From positions 1-17,074 of the forward strand of contig CAWEHT010000367.1 of the NCBI GenBank assembly GCA_963808455.1: DNA of 17,074 bases, given 5' to 3'. Position 1 is the first letter of the stretch, and each line of letters begins with the position of its first letter. This stretch comes from CAWEHT01 sp963808455. GTDB lineage: Bacteria > Chloroflexota > Anaerolineae > CG2-30-64-16. Of the stretch, positions 7,478 through 14,024 are shown one piece after another. Position numbers and translations under genes: made by a program. Below the pieces are notes generated by a model. The model saw only the letters and a list, made by a program, of their open reading frames with translations. It had not been told where the DNA came from and ran no database searches.

Positions 7478-7506
7478 ATCCTAGCACGAAGCCCGAAGGT
7501 TGTCAA
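7478..7506 (-). promoter_or_regulatory. Promoter of the padR-type gene
   Basis: Reading leftward, a perfect TTGACA (7506-7501) is followed after exactly 17 bases by TAGGAT (7483-7478). The operator at 7454-7477 directly abuts the -10 box. Confidence 0.78.
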
Positions 7507-7557
7507 GAGGGAATAGCAGCCGATCAGCCCGATGCGCCCACCGTCTGGGCAGTTGCG

Positions 7558-8475
7558 TTAGGGCGAGGCACGACCCAGCGGGTCGCGAAAAATCGCACCT
7601 TCGTAGAGGATCACCAGAGGTAACATGACGATCGCCGGCGCCACGATGGGATCGGCGACCGGCGTGATCACTTCGGCGAAAACGAAGAGCAAGAAATAGG
7701 CGATCTTGCGTTGCTTCCGCAAGGACTCAGGCTTTACCACGCCGAATCTCACCAGTACGAGCAAGACGACCGGCAGCTCGAAGACCAGGCCGCAGGCCAA
7801 CATGAAAAGGGTCACGAACGAGAGATACTGGCTGGCATTCGGCAAGTACTTGATTTCGTGGCCAAACATCGCAAACATGACACGGATCATGCCCGACAAG
7901 AGCACGTATCCAAAAACCGTGCCAAGGATGACGAGCGCGAGCACAGCGATCGAGACCGGGATGAAAAAGCGTCGCTCGCGTGCCGTCAGGCCGGGCAGGA
8001 TGAAGGCCAGCAATTGGTAGACCCAGATCGGTGACGCCAATAGGACCCCGGCGAATAGCCCGATCTTCCATCGGATGACAAAGCCGTCCATGGGTCCAAA
8101 GGCATTGATCACGAAATCGGCGCCGGCGGGCGCTTTCAGGATGCGGAGAATTGGGTCGCTGAGGAAAAAGCCGAGTCCCGCGGCGATGAGGATTGGCACC
8201 GCGGATTTGATGATGCGCAGGCGCAGCTCTTCGAAGTGCTCCGTCCAGGTCATGCGATTTTCGTCGCCCGCGTCAAGGCCTTCCGCCGCGCCCATTTCCT
8301 CCGCGCCGGCGTCGGCACCCTCCTCCAGGCGGCCCGGTAAGCCCTGTGCAGACCTCTGAAAATCGACCCAGGTGCGCCCTATCGTGCCCGCGATTTCTTT
8401 CATCCTCGCCGGGCCAAAGACAATGAAAGCGATGCCCATGACAAGAATGAGGTGACCAATGTTCAGACCGGGCAT
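7558..8475 (-). CDS. tatC: TatA/B-like domain fused to TatC, copy 1
   Basis: TatC is the membrane receptor of the twin-arginine translocase, which exports folded proteins. This 305-residue protein begins with a TatA/TatB-type module: a membrane helix (about 5-20), the FGP hinge at 20-22 and an amphipathic helix (about 24-43). An acidic linker (about 50-74) follows, then a complete six-helix TatC (about 75-296). TatC landmarks are intact: the HFEELRLR motif (His80, Glu83, Arg85), Glu167 in ARERR, Glu233 in FELP and Asp275 in TPVADP. The usual TatC has no such N-terminal extension. The topology is consistent: TatA is N-out/C-in and TatC is N-in. The ATG has GGAG 7 bases upstream. It lies 61 bases after the leftward tatA and is surely co-transcribed. 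The fused segment probably takes the TatB role, since no separate tatB is seen. Confidence 0.93.
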   Translation of the reverse strand: MPGLNIGHLILVMGIAFIVFGPARMKEIAGTIGRTWVDFQRSAQGLPGRLEEGADAGAEEMGAAEGLDAGDENRMTWTEHFEELRLRIIKSAVPILIAAGLGFFLSDPILRILKAPAGADFVINAFGPMDGFVIRWKIGLFAGVLLASPIWVYQLLAFILPGLTARERRFFIPVSIAVLALVILGTVFGYVLLSGMIRVMFAMFGHEIKYLPNASQYLSFVTLFMLACGLVFELPVVLLVLVRFGVVKPESLRKQRKIAYFLLFVFAEVITPVADPIVAPAIVMLPLVILYEGAIFRDPLGRASP

Positions 8476-8536
8476 GCAATCACTCCGCAGCCGGGCAGCA
8501 GCTTACCTGCGCGGGCCAGGTTGCTGCCGTCTGGCT

Positions 8537-8803
8537 TCAGCCTTCCTTTGGAGTGCCAACCACAGGGCTTTCGGGCGCGGCAGATACAGCCGCTTGACCG
8601 GGTGCGGCAGTAGCAGGGGCACTGGGCGCAGCCTTGGCAGTGCTCGTATCGCTCGAGGACCCGGTCAAGTCTTTCGTCGAGTTCCTGAATTCGTTGATGG
8701 ATTCCCCCAACGACCTGCCAAGCTCGGGCAGTCGCTTTGGGCCGAAGATGACCAGGGCAATGATCAAGATCAGCACCAAATGAATCGGTTGCAGTCCAAA
8801 CAT
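8537..8803 (-). CDS. tatA: Sec-independent protein translocase subunit TatA, copy 1
   Basis: This 88-residue TatA protomer would form the translocation assembly. Visible are the N-terminal membrane helix (about 6-20), the FGPKRLPEL hinge motif (20-28), an amphipathic helix (about 23-45) and a long Ala/Pro/Ser/Thr-rich, probably disordered tail. Position 8, where E. coli TatA has Gln and TatB has Glu, is His. The start at 8803 is chosen because GGAGGT lies 5 bases upstream and the protein then begins MFGLQPIH exactly like copy 2. An in-frame ATG nine codons further upstream lacks such a site. It is the first gene of the leftward tat unit, ahead of the fused tatC. Confidence 0.94.
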   Translation of the reverse strand: MFGLQPIHLVLILIIALVIFGPKRLPELGRSLGESINEFRNSTKDLTGSSSDTSTAKAAPSAPATAAPGQAAVSAAPESPVVGTPKEG

Positions 8804-8848
8804 TCTTGACCTCCAGGCCAACTTGTCCACTAGCCTTATGTGCAGGCT

Positions 8849-8877
8849 AGTTTACACCCACTCGTAGCTCATTGCAA
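8849..8877 (-). promoter_or_regulatory. Candidate promoter for the leftward tat unit
   Basis: Reading leftward, TTGCAA (8877-8872) and TAAACT (8854-8849) are 17 bases apart, each 4 of 6 or better to consensus. A CTAGCC/GGCTAG inverted repeat (8830-8835 and 8845-8850) overlaps the expected start and could be a regulatory site. Confidence 0.5.
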
Positions 8878-8895
8878 GGGTGGCTCCGCCAGAAC

Positions 8896-8924
8896 TTGCA
8901 CGGCAGCCTGGGTGGATGTATGTT
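8896..8924 (+). promoter_or_regulatory. Candidate promoter for the rightward tat unit
   Basis: TTGCAC (8896-8901) and TATGTT (8919-8924) are 17 bases apart. The -10 box is weak, and a slightly shifted box in the same AT-rich patch is possible. It lies about 50 bases upstream of the rightward tatA start. Confidence 0.42.
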
Positions 8925-8975
8925 ATAGATGGCTTCTGGGTCGGCCAGAAGCGACGCAGACTGGGAGGCAGCGAC

Positions 8976-9173
8976 ATGTTCGGCTTACAGCCTATCCACT
9001 TGATATTGATCTTGATCATTGCCCTGGTCATCTTTGGCCCTTCTCGCCTGCCTGAATTGGCCCGCGGCCTCGGGCGCTCGGTCAACGAATTCAAGCAGGC
9101 CACCAAGGATATTACAGAGCCGATTGAGGAGGCCCGCGATGCGGCCCTGGAAAAGGGCCAGAAGCGCGCCTGA
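8976..9173 (+). CDS. tatA: Sec-independent protein translocase subunit TatA, copy 2
   Basis: This 65-residue TatA is nearly identical to copy 1 over the first 30 residues (MFGLQPIHLILI, then FGPSRLPEL at 20-28) but has a short charged tail (EEARDAALEKGQKRA) instead of the long Ala/Pro-rich one. It again carries His at position 8. The membrane helix is at about 6-20 and the amphipathic helix at about 24-45. The ATG at 8976 has GGGAGG about 8 bases upstream. The frame is open upstream to 8880, but that part covers the promoter and has no ribosome site. It leads the rightward tat unit, 60 bases ahead of the second fused tatC. Confidence 0.94.
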   Translation: MFGLQPIHLILILIIALVIFGPSRLPELARGLGRSVNEFKQATKDITEPIEEARDAALEKGQKRA

Positions 9174-9233
9174 GCTGGAAGGAATGGCGCAGGGGGTTGG
9201 GGCCCGCTCCGCATCTCCCTGCCGGGAGAAGCC

Positions 9234-10181
9234 ATGACAGGCCTGAGCATCAGTCATGTCTCACTGTTGCTGCTGATCGCCTTCCTGGTATACGGCCCCC
9301 AGCGCTTCCAAGGCGTGATCGGGGCGCTGGGCCAGACGGTCAACCAGTTTCGGCGCGGCTATCAGGGCCTGCCTACGGTTCTGGACGCCAGGCCCGTCGC
9401 CGCGAAACGCCAGAGCGGGCCGGCGACCTCTGCACCGGGCACGGCTCCGCTGGATGGTAGCGAAATCCTTGGGCGCGTCGAGCAAACGTGCCAGCGGATC
9501 TTCAAAGCGGTCGTGCCGACCCTGGTGCTCGCGGCCGTGTGCTACTTCTTCAGCGACAGCATCCTGCGCGTGCTCAAGGATCCGGCCGGGCCTGGTTTCG
9601 CCATTAACGGCTTCGGCCCGATGGATGGCTTTTTCGTAAAGTGGAAAGTAGCCATCTTCGCCAGTATTGTCTTGTCGTCCCCGCTCTGGATCTATCAGAT
9701 CGTCGCACTGGTGGCGTCGGGTTTGCCCGCTGCCGAGCGCCGTCTCCTGGCGCCCGGTGTCTCAGTGGTTGCAGCCCTCATGCTCCTAGGCCTCGCCTTC
9801 GGCTATTTCCTGCTTCGCGGGATGATCCGCGTGATGTTCACCATGTTCGGAAGCCAGATCGTCTACGTCCCAAACGCCGACCAGTACGTCTCGTTTGTCG
9901 TCCTTTTCATGCTGGCCTGCGGGTTGGTATTCGAGATGCCGGCGGCGCTGCTGGTGCTGATGCGCTTCGGCATCCTGGCCCCGCAAATGCTTCGCCGGCA
10001 GCGCAAGATCGCCTATTTTCTCCTTTTCGTCTTCGCCGAAGTCATCACGCCCGTGGCCGATCCTATCGTGGCACCCGCCATCGTGATGTTGCCTCTGGTA
10101 ATCCTCTACGAAGGAGCCATCGTGGCCTCACGCTGGGTAATCCCCGCAGAAGGACAGGCAGCCACCGGCGCAGAAAGCTGA
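9234..10181 (+). CDS. tatC: TatA/B-like domain fused to TatC, copy 2 (altered receptor motif)
   Basis: This 315-residue protein has the same design as copy 1: a TatA/B-like helix (about 5-20) with YGP instead of FGP at 20-22, an amphipathic helix (about 24-43), a Pro/Ala-rich linker (about 47-75) and a six-helix TatC (about 78-298). Long stretches match copy 1 (FGPMDGF, RQRKIAYFLLFVFAE, VADPIVAPAIVMLPL). Glu168 (AAERR), Glu234 (FEMP) and Asp276 are kept. The cytoplasmic N-terminal TatC motif is not: aligned on the shared KAVVP/KSAVP end, copy 1 His80-Glu83-Arg85 become Arg81-Gln84-Cys86. In E. coli this motif (Glu15, Arg17) helps bind twin-arginine signals, so copy 2 may serve different substrates or be a structural partner. 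The start follows a GGGAG 5-6 bases upstream. Confidence 0.92.
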   Translation: MTGLSISHVSLLLLIAFLVYGPQRFQGVIGALGQTVNQFRRGYQGLPTVLDARPVAAKRQSGPATSAPGTAPLDGSEILGRVEQTCQRIFKAVVPTLVLAAVCYFFSDSILRVLKDPAGPGFAINGFGPMDGFFVKWKVAIFASIVLSSPLWIYQIVALVASGLPAAERRLLAPGVSVVAALMLLGLAFGYFLLRGMIRVMFTMFGSQIVYVPNADQYVSFVVLFMLACGLVFEMPAALLVLMRFGILAPQMLRRQRKIAYFLLFVFAEVITPVADPIVAPAIVMLPLVILYEGAIVASRWVIPAEGQAATGAES

Positions 10182-10251
10182 CGTCCCCGCGGCCCGAGGC
10201 CGCACCCGCCATTCCGCCAACATCGCCGGGCCGCGGAACTGGGCCAACTGG

Positions 10252-10482
10252 CTATCCGCGCCGCTGTGTGTCGTACCAGACCACCGCCAGCACCACCACA
10301 CCCCCCGCCAGCACCATCTCCAACGCCGCGACAGGGCCCTTAGTGATCAGCACCACGAGCGCCAGAAAACCAACCATGATGCCACCCAGGATGCCGGGTT
10401 CGGCCCACCTGTCATGGCCGCGCATCGTGCCTCGGCCGGGCCTGGCGAGGCCCGGCAGCGTCCCTGCCTGCGGAGAGTCCAT
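10252..10482 (-). CDS. Small two-helix membrane protein, unrecognised
   Basis: The 76-residue frame encodes a Gly/Pro/Arg-rich start followed by two hydrophobic segments (about 33-46 and 51-68) and a short polar end (WYDTQRRG). There is no clear ribosome site. An alternative start at MRGHDRW (residue 20) would give a tidier small membrane protein. It directly follows the actC/coxIII-like remnant on the same strand, so it may once have belonged to the same respiratory gene cluster. No family can be assigned. Confidence 0.4.
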   Translation of the reverse strand: MDSPQAGTLPGLARPGRGTMRGHDRWAEPGILGGIMVGFLALVVLITKGPVAALEMVLAGGVVVLAVVWYDTQRRG

Positions 10483-10500
10483 CCATCATCTGCGCATCCC

Positions 10501-10839
10501 TCAATGGCCGGGTATGCCGAGCCACGCTCGGGTGAGATAATCGTTCATCGTGCCTACGATCAATATGCCCTGCCAGAAGAGGCCCACCACGATCATCAAG
10601 TGGATGGCATGGATGCCCGTCATCACAGGGTAAGATGCGATGAAGATCTCCATCAGGTAGCCGTAGGCCACAATCAGCCCGCTGGCCAACATCACTTTGG
10701 CGGTGTTCTCGATAGGTTGCATTGTGATCATGTTCTGGAGCCCAAACAACGATCGCAACGGAATGATGAGCACCAGCACCATGGCAAAGCCTCAGTAGAT
10801 GGCTCCAGCAACGAAGTACGGCGGGTAATTTGTGCTATG
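10501..10839 (-). pseudogene. actC: Chimeric remnant: actC (NrfD-like) joined to a cytochrome oxidase subunit III-like end
   Basis: Reading leftward, HSTNYPPYFVAGAIY, an in-frame TGA (10794-10792), then GFAMVLVLIIPLRSLFGL and ENTAKVMLASGLIVAYGYLMEIFIA match the central part of ActC, the NrfD/PsrC-like quinol-binding membrane subunit of alternative complex III. Ser usually stands where the TGA is. Right after EIFIASY the sequence changes to PVMTGIHAIHLMIVVGLFW, which looks like the TGxHxxH helix of cytochrome c oxidase subunit III, and it stops soon after. ActC is normally above 400 residues, so both ends are missing. An act-cox gene cluster collapsed by deletion explains this best. The ActC part is the firmer half of the assignment. 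Confidence 0.62.
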
Positions 10840-11088
10840 CCCGCCATCGCCAGTCATGTATTGGGCGTATTGATCGCTATCTTCGCATTTATCGGCTTGG
10901 CCCCAGGGGCCGGCCCCGGGACCCTTTGGGTCGTGGGTGTGCTCGGAATCCTGGCATTCATTGCGCCGTGGGTCCTCGGCTACGCCAGCCAGTCCTCGGC
11001 CTTTTGGCCCCATATTATCCTGGACGCCGTAACCATCATAATCGCAACGATCGGGATCTTTGCCCGGCCTAGCGACCCCGCCGCATAG
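10837..11088 (+). CDS. SPW-repeat-like small membrane protein
   Basis: The 83-residue product has three hydrophobic segments (about 7-22, 29-49 and 57-76). The middle one reads TLWVVGVLGILAFIAPWVLGY and is followed by AFWPHIILDAVTIIIATIGIF. This W-x4-G...(S/A)PW...G layout resembles the SPW-repeat membrane family, whose function is unknown. The ATG at 10837 is poorly supported by a ribosome site and falls exactly where the actC similarity on the other strand ends, so the gene borders a rearrangement point. Confidence 0.6.
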   Translation: MPAIASHVLGVLIAIFAFIGLAPGAGPGTLWVVGVLGILAFIAPWVLGYASQSSAFWPHIILDAVTIIIATIGIFARPSDPAA

Positions 11089-11136
11089 ACTTATCCGCGA
11101 GGCGTGACCGCCGCATAAGCGCACTTTGCCGCAAAG

Positions 11137-11168
11137 GGGTCCGGCGGACGCACGTAGGTCGGACCCCT
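11137..11168. repeat. 8-bp inverted repeat (hairpin)
   Basis: GGGGTCCG (11137-11144) and CGGACCCC (11161-11168) are exact inverted copies with a 16-base gap, lying between the convergent ends of the SPW-like gene and the histidine kinase. No T-run follows on either side, so I do not call it a terminator. Confidence 0.42.
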
Positions 11169-11266
11169 GGCAGACGCCGGCGAGGATGAAGGTTGGTGCA
11201 CCGAGCCACTGATCTCTGAGCCGCCGAGGGGTGGACTCACGACCTGCAGGCGATGTCTGTCGTAAT

Positions 11267-12787
11267 TCAGAAGCCCACGACGGGTAAGGGTGGTTCCTCG
11301 CAACGCATGGCAGAAAGGTCTGCCGACACACGCGCAAACTCGGCCTCGAGCCTATCGAACGTCTCAGTGGCACGTACGTCCAGGTGTTCCGATCGGCCGA
11401 GCTCATCCAATTCCTGGCATAGCGCCAGCATTCTAGAGGCGCCGAAAACGCCACTGGCGCCTTTCAGGCTGTGGGCGGCGAAGACGAGTGCCTCCGTGTC
11501 GCCTGTCGCTATCGCAACTCGGATCGTCTCCAGGCGAGGTGGCGTGTTCGTCAGGTAAAGGTCGATCATTTCGGTGAGCACGTCGGGCTCGCCTTCTTGC
11601 TGCAGCTCACACAGTTCGCGACATAGCCCCACGTTGATGTGGGCCTGGGCTGCAGGCTCCCCTGCGGGCAGCGCTGAGGACGCGCCGGTTGAAACCCATT
11701 CTCCCCAACGTTCCAACGCGGAGCGCAGCTCTTCCACACGTACAGGCTTGCTTACATAGTCATCCATGCCAGCAGCCAGACATAATTCCCGGTCGCCGCT
11801 CATGGCGGCTGCCGTCATGGCCACGACCACCGGTCGTCTGCCCGCCGGCCATTCATCAGCGATAAGGCGGGCTGCCTCCAACCCGTCCATCTCCGGCATC
11901 TGGACATCCATGAAGACCAAATCATAGCGCTGGCGCCGCAGCGCGTCCAGCGCCTCCAGTCCATTGCCAACCGCATCTGCCGCATAACCCATCCCCGCCA
12001 GAACGCGTAGCATCAGCTTTTGGTTCACGGCGTTGTCTTCTGCAACGAGAATGCGCAGCGGATGGCGTTTCGCGAGTTCCGGGTCGAAGAGAGATTCGGG
12101 CGCTGCAGGACGCGCGATGACGGTTTCGCCGGCCAGCACGCGGCTCAGCACGTCGCCAAATGCCCCAGCCTTCACCGGCTTGGGGAGGCGCGCAGCGAAA
12201 AGCTCGGCCTGCTCGCCCAAACGTGTCTCTTGAGTCCCCAGGGAAGTCAGCAGTACCAACGGTATCAAGCTGCCACTCTGCCGGATTTCCGCCGCCAGGA
12301 GCACACCATCCATGTCGGGCATTTGCATGTCCAGTACAGCCACGTCGATCGGGCCGCCACGCTGGATACGGGCAAGCGCTTCCTGACCAGAGGCAGCCGC
12401 ATCCTCGGTCATGCCCCACGACTCACATAACGCCGTGAGGATGCGTCGGCTCGTCAGGTTATCATCGACGATCAGCACGTGCTTGCCCTTGAGCGGTGCG
12501 CGCCGCTCGACGGACGTATCAGCGGCCTGAACGGTCGCCGCTTGCGCCTTGATGGAGAAATAGAAGGTGGAACCCTTGCCCAGCCCATCGCTTTCCACCC
12601 ACATCATCCCGCCCATCAGCTCACTCAACCGCTTGCTGATGGCCAGCCCAAGCCCACTGCCACCGAAGCGGCGCGTTGTTGAACGCGTCAAGCTGACTGA
12701 AGGACTGGAAGAGATGGTCCATGCGGTCGGCAGGGATGCCAATACCTGTATCCCGCACGGCGAACACCAGGTTGTAGGAGACGTCAT
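11267..12787 (-). CDS. Kinase C-terminal piece: end of HATPase, REC, REC, HPt
   Basis: The frame spans 506 codons, but only the part after about residue 36 (from 12681 leftward) belongs to the protein. The codons before it are out of frame with the kinase. It holds the ATP-lid G2 box GGSGLGLAI (42-50), a first receiver (about 103-220; phospho-acceptor Asp153 in VLDMQMP, Lys203), a second receiver (about 244-362; Asp294 in FMDVQMP, Lys347) and an HPt domain (about 384-495; phospho-His439 in AAHSLKG). The first receiver has the degenerate look of an internal REC, and the second is fully canonical. Phosphate would pass from the kinase through REC to HPt and on to an unseen response regulator. 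Confidence 0.8.
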   Translation of the reverse strand: MTSPTTWCSPCGIQVLASLPTAWTISSSPSVSLTRSTTRRFGGSGLGLAISKRLSELMGGMMWVESDGLGKGSTFYFSIKAQAATVQAADTSVERRAPLKGKHVLIVDDNLTSRRILTALCESWGMTEDAAASGQEALARIQRGGPIDVAVLDMQMPDMDGVLLAAEIRQSGSLIPLVLLTSLGTQETRLGEQAELFAARLPKPVKAGAFGDVLSRVLAGETVIARPAAPESLFDPELAKRHPLRILVAEDNAVNQKLMLRVLAGMGYAADAVGNGLEALDALRRQRYDLVFMDVQMPEMDGLEAARLIADEWPAGRRPVVVAMTAAAMSGDRELCLAAGMDDYVSKPVRVEELRSALERWGEWVSTGASSALPAGEPAAQAHINVGLCRELCELQQEGEPDVLTEMIDLYLTNTPPRLETIRVAIATGDTEALVFAAHSLKGASGVFGASRMLALCQELDELGRSEHLDVRATETFDRLEAEFARVSADLSAMRCEEPPLPVVGF

Positions 12788-14024
12788 CCAGCATCTCCGC
12801 CGTCAGGGTGATCACTACCTCGCCGCCGTTGGTGAACTTGACCGCGTTGCCGATGAGGTTGACCAGGATTTGGCGTAGACGGGTTACATCGCCGACTATA
12901 GTCTGTGGCGCGCCTTCCTCGATGGCGTAGGCCAGCTCCAGACCACGTTCAGAGGCCTTGGCCGCAAAAAGGTCAACTGCCTCTTCTATACATGCACAAA
13001 GATCGAACGGCTGGTTCTCCAGGTCCAGCTTGCCGGAATCGATTTTCGTGAAATCCAGGATGTCGTTGATGACGCCAAGCAGCGCTTCACCGCTGTTTCG
13101 GATAGTCTCGACGTAGTCGCGCTGGTCTGGAGTCAGTCCGGTGGCCAGAAGGAGTCCTGTCATGCCGATGACAGCATTCATCGGTGTGCGTATCTCGTGA
13201 CTCATGTTGGCCAGGAATTCGGCTTTGGCATTAGCGGCGGCTTCGGCAGCCACGGCCATGTCGTTGGCGTTCTGTACAGCCTTTTCAAGTTCAGCGATGG
13301 CTGCAGCAAGCGCGTTCTCAGTGCGTTTCCGCTCAGTGATATCGGTGAGTGTGCCCCAAATGCCGTCCGCCTGTTTCGCGCCGGCTCGAGCATCCACCCA
13401 GCGTACGGCCCCCCCCTTTGTGCAGATGGCAAGCTCGAGCTTGGCCACGCCCGCCTTGCCAGCCATCGCGCGAATAGCATCCTTGCAGGCATCCCGGTGG
13501 TCGCGGTGCACGAAGCTCAGAAAAGGCTGGCCGAGGGACTCCTCGACGCTATACCCCGTCAACAACGCCCAGGGCGGGCTGAGAAATATGAAGCTCCCTT
13601 GAGCGTCCATCTCCCAGATCACTTCCTGGGCGCTCTCGAACACGGCGTAGACACGCTCGACCATAACACGGCGTTGGTTCTCGCTCCTTACAGCCTGCTC
13701 GCGCAGTTGTGCCCGGCAAATGGCGCGATTTATGTGCCCGGCCAGAGCTGACACGCGACGCAGGTCGGGCTCCGAAAGTCGCGCCTCACCCAGGCTCTCC
13801 ACGTTGATCAACCCAAAAACTTGGTCCTGGCAGAAGAGCGGGACGCAGACCTCGGAGGTCACATGGTCGATAGTCTTCAGGAAGTCAGGATCGCGGCTGA
13901 CGTCCTCAACCAGTTCGGCCCGGCCGGTCGCAGCCACGCGGCCGCAGATACCCTTGTTGAGCGGGATTCTCCTGCAGTATGCAAGAACCGTACCCCACCT
14001 GGTGCTGCAGACGCAAGACATCAC
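12621..14024 (-). CDS. Kinase middle piece: end of GAF, PAS, HisKA, HATPase
   Basis: The frame spans 467 codons. The first ten or so codons precede the upstream frameshift and are not native. From residue 11 it reads the second half of a GAF domain (PLNKGICGRVAATG, to about 105), a PAS domain (about 125-230, ending DITERKRTE), an Ala-rich coiled coil (about 236-268), the HisKA H-box SHEIRTPMNA with phospho-His276, the N-box LRQILVNLIGNAVKF with Asn393, and the G1 box DTGIGIP (425-431). After FSQLDA (about 442-447) the frame runs into nonsense (FNNAPLRWQ) because of the extra base at 12682-12683. Confidence 0.8.
   Translation of the reverse strand: MMSCVCSTRWGTVLAYCRRIPLNKGICGRVAATGRAELVEDVSRDPDFLKTIDHVTSEVCVPLFCQDQVFGLINVESLGEARLSEPDLRRVSALAGHINRAICRAQLREQAVRSENQRRVMVERVYAVFESAQEVIWEMDAQGSFIFLSPPWALLTGYSVEESLGQPFLSFVHRDHRDACKDAIRAMAGKAGVAKLELAICTKGGAVRWVDARAGAKQADGIWGTLTDITERKRTENALAAAIAELEKAVQNANDMAVAAEAAANAKAEFLANMSHEIRTPMNAVIGMTGLLLATGLTPDQRDYVETIRNSGEALLGVINDILDFTKIDSGKLDLENQPFDLCACIEEAVDLFAAKASERGLELAYAIEEGAPQTIVGDVTRLRQILVNLIGNAVKFTNGGEVVITLTAEMLDDVSYNLVFAVRDTGIGIPADRMDHLFQSFSQLDAFNNAPLRWQWAWAGHQQAVE

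Larger units (their letters stand above)
8745..9034. repeat. 27-bp exact inverted repeat in the two tatA genes
   Basis: Bases 8745-8771 and 9008-9034 are exact reverse complements over 27 bases, because both tatA genes keep the same codons for the DLIIALVIF-type membrane helix (ILIIALVIF). The pair flanks the divergent promoter region as an inverted repeat. It reflects duplication or gene conversion between the copies, and in principle could allow inversion of the promoter segment. Confidence 0.7.

Noticed and set aside
7441..7506. A longer N-terminus for the PadR gene (start at 7506)
   Set aside because: It would translate through a good -35/-10 promoter and the palindrome. The ATG at 7440 has an ideal ribosome site.
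10189..10203. GCGGCC-CGA-GGCCGC hairpin after the second tatC
   Set aside because: No T-run follows, so it is not a convincing intrinsic terminator. GC-rich DNA yields such pairs often.
10792..10794. Selenocysteine or other recoding at the TGA in the actC remnant
   Set aside because: The family has Ser, not Cys or Sec, at this place, no SECIS-like hairpin is evident, and both ends of the gene are missing, so a nonsense mutation is simpler.
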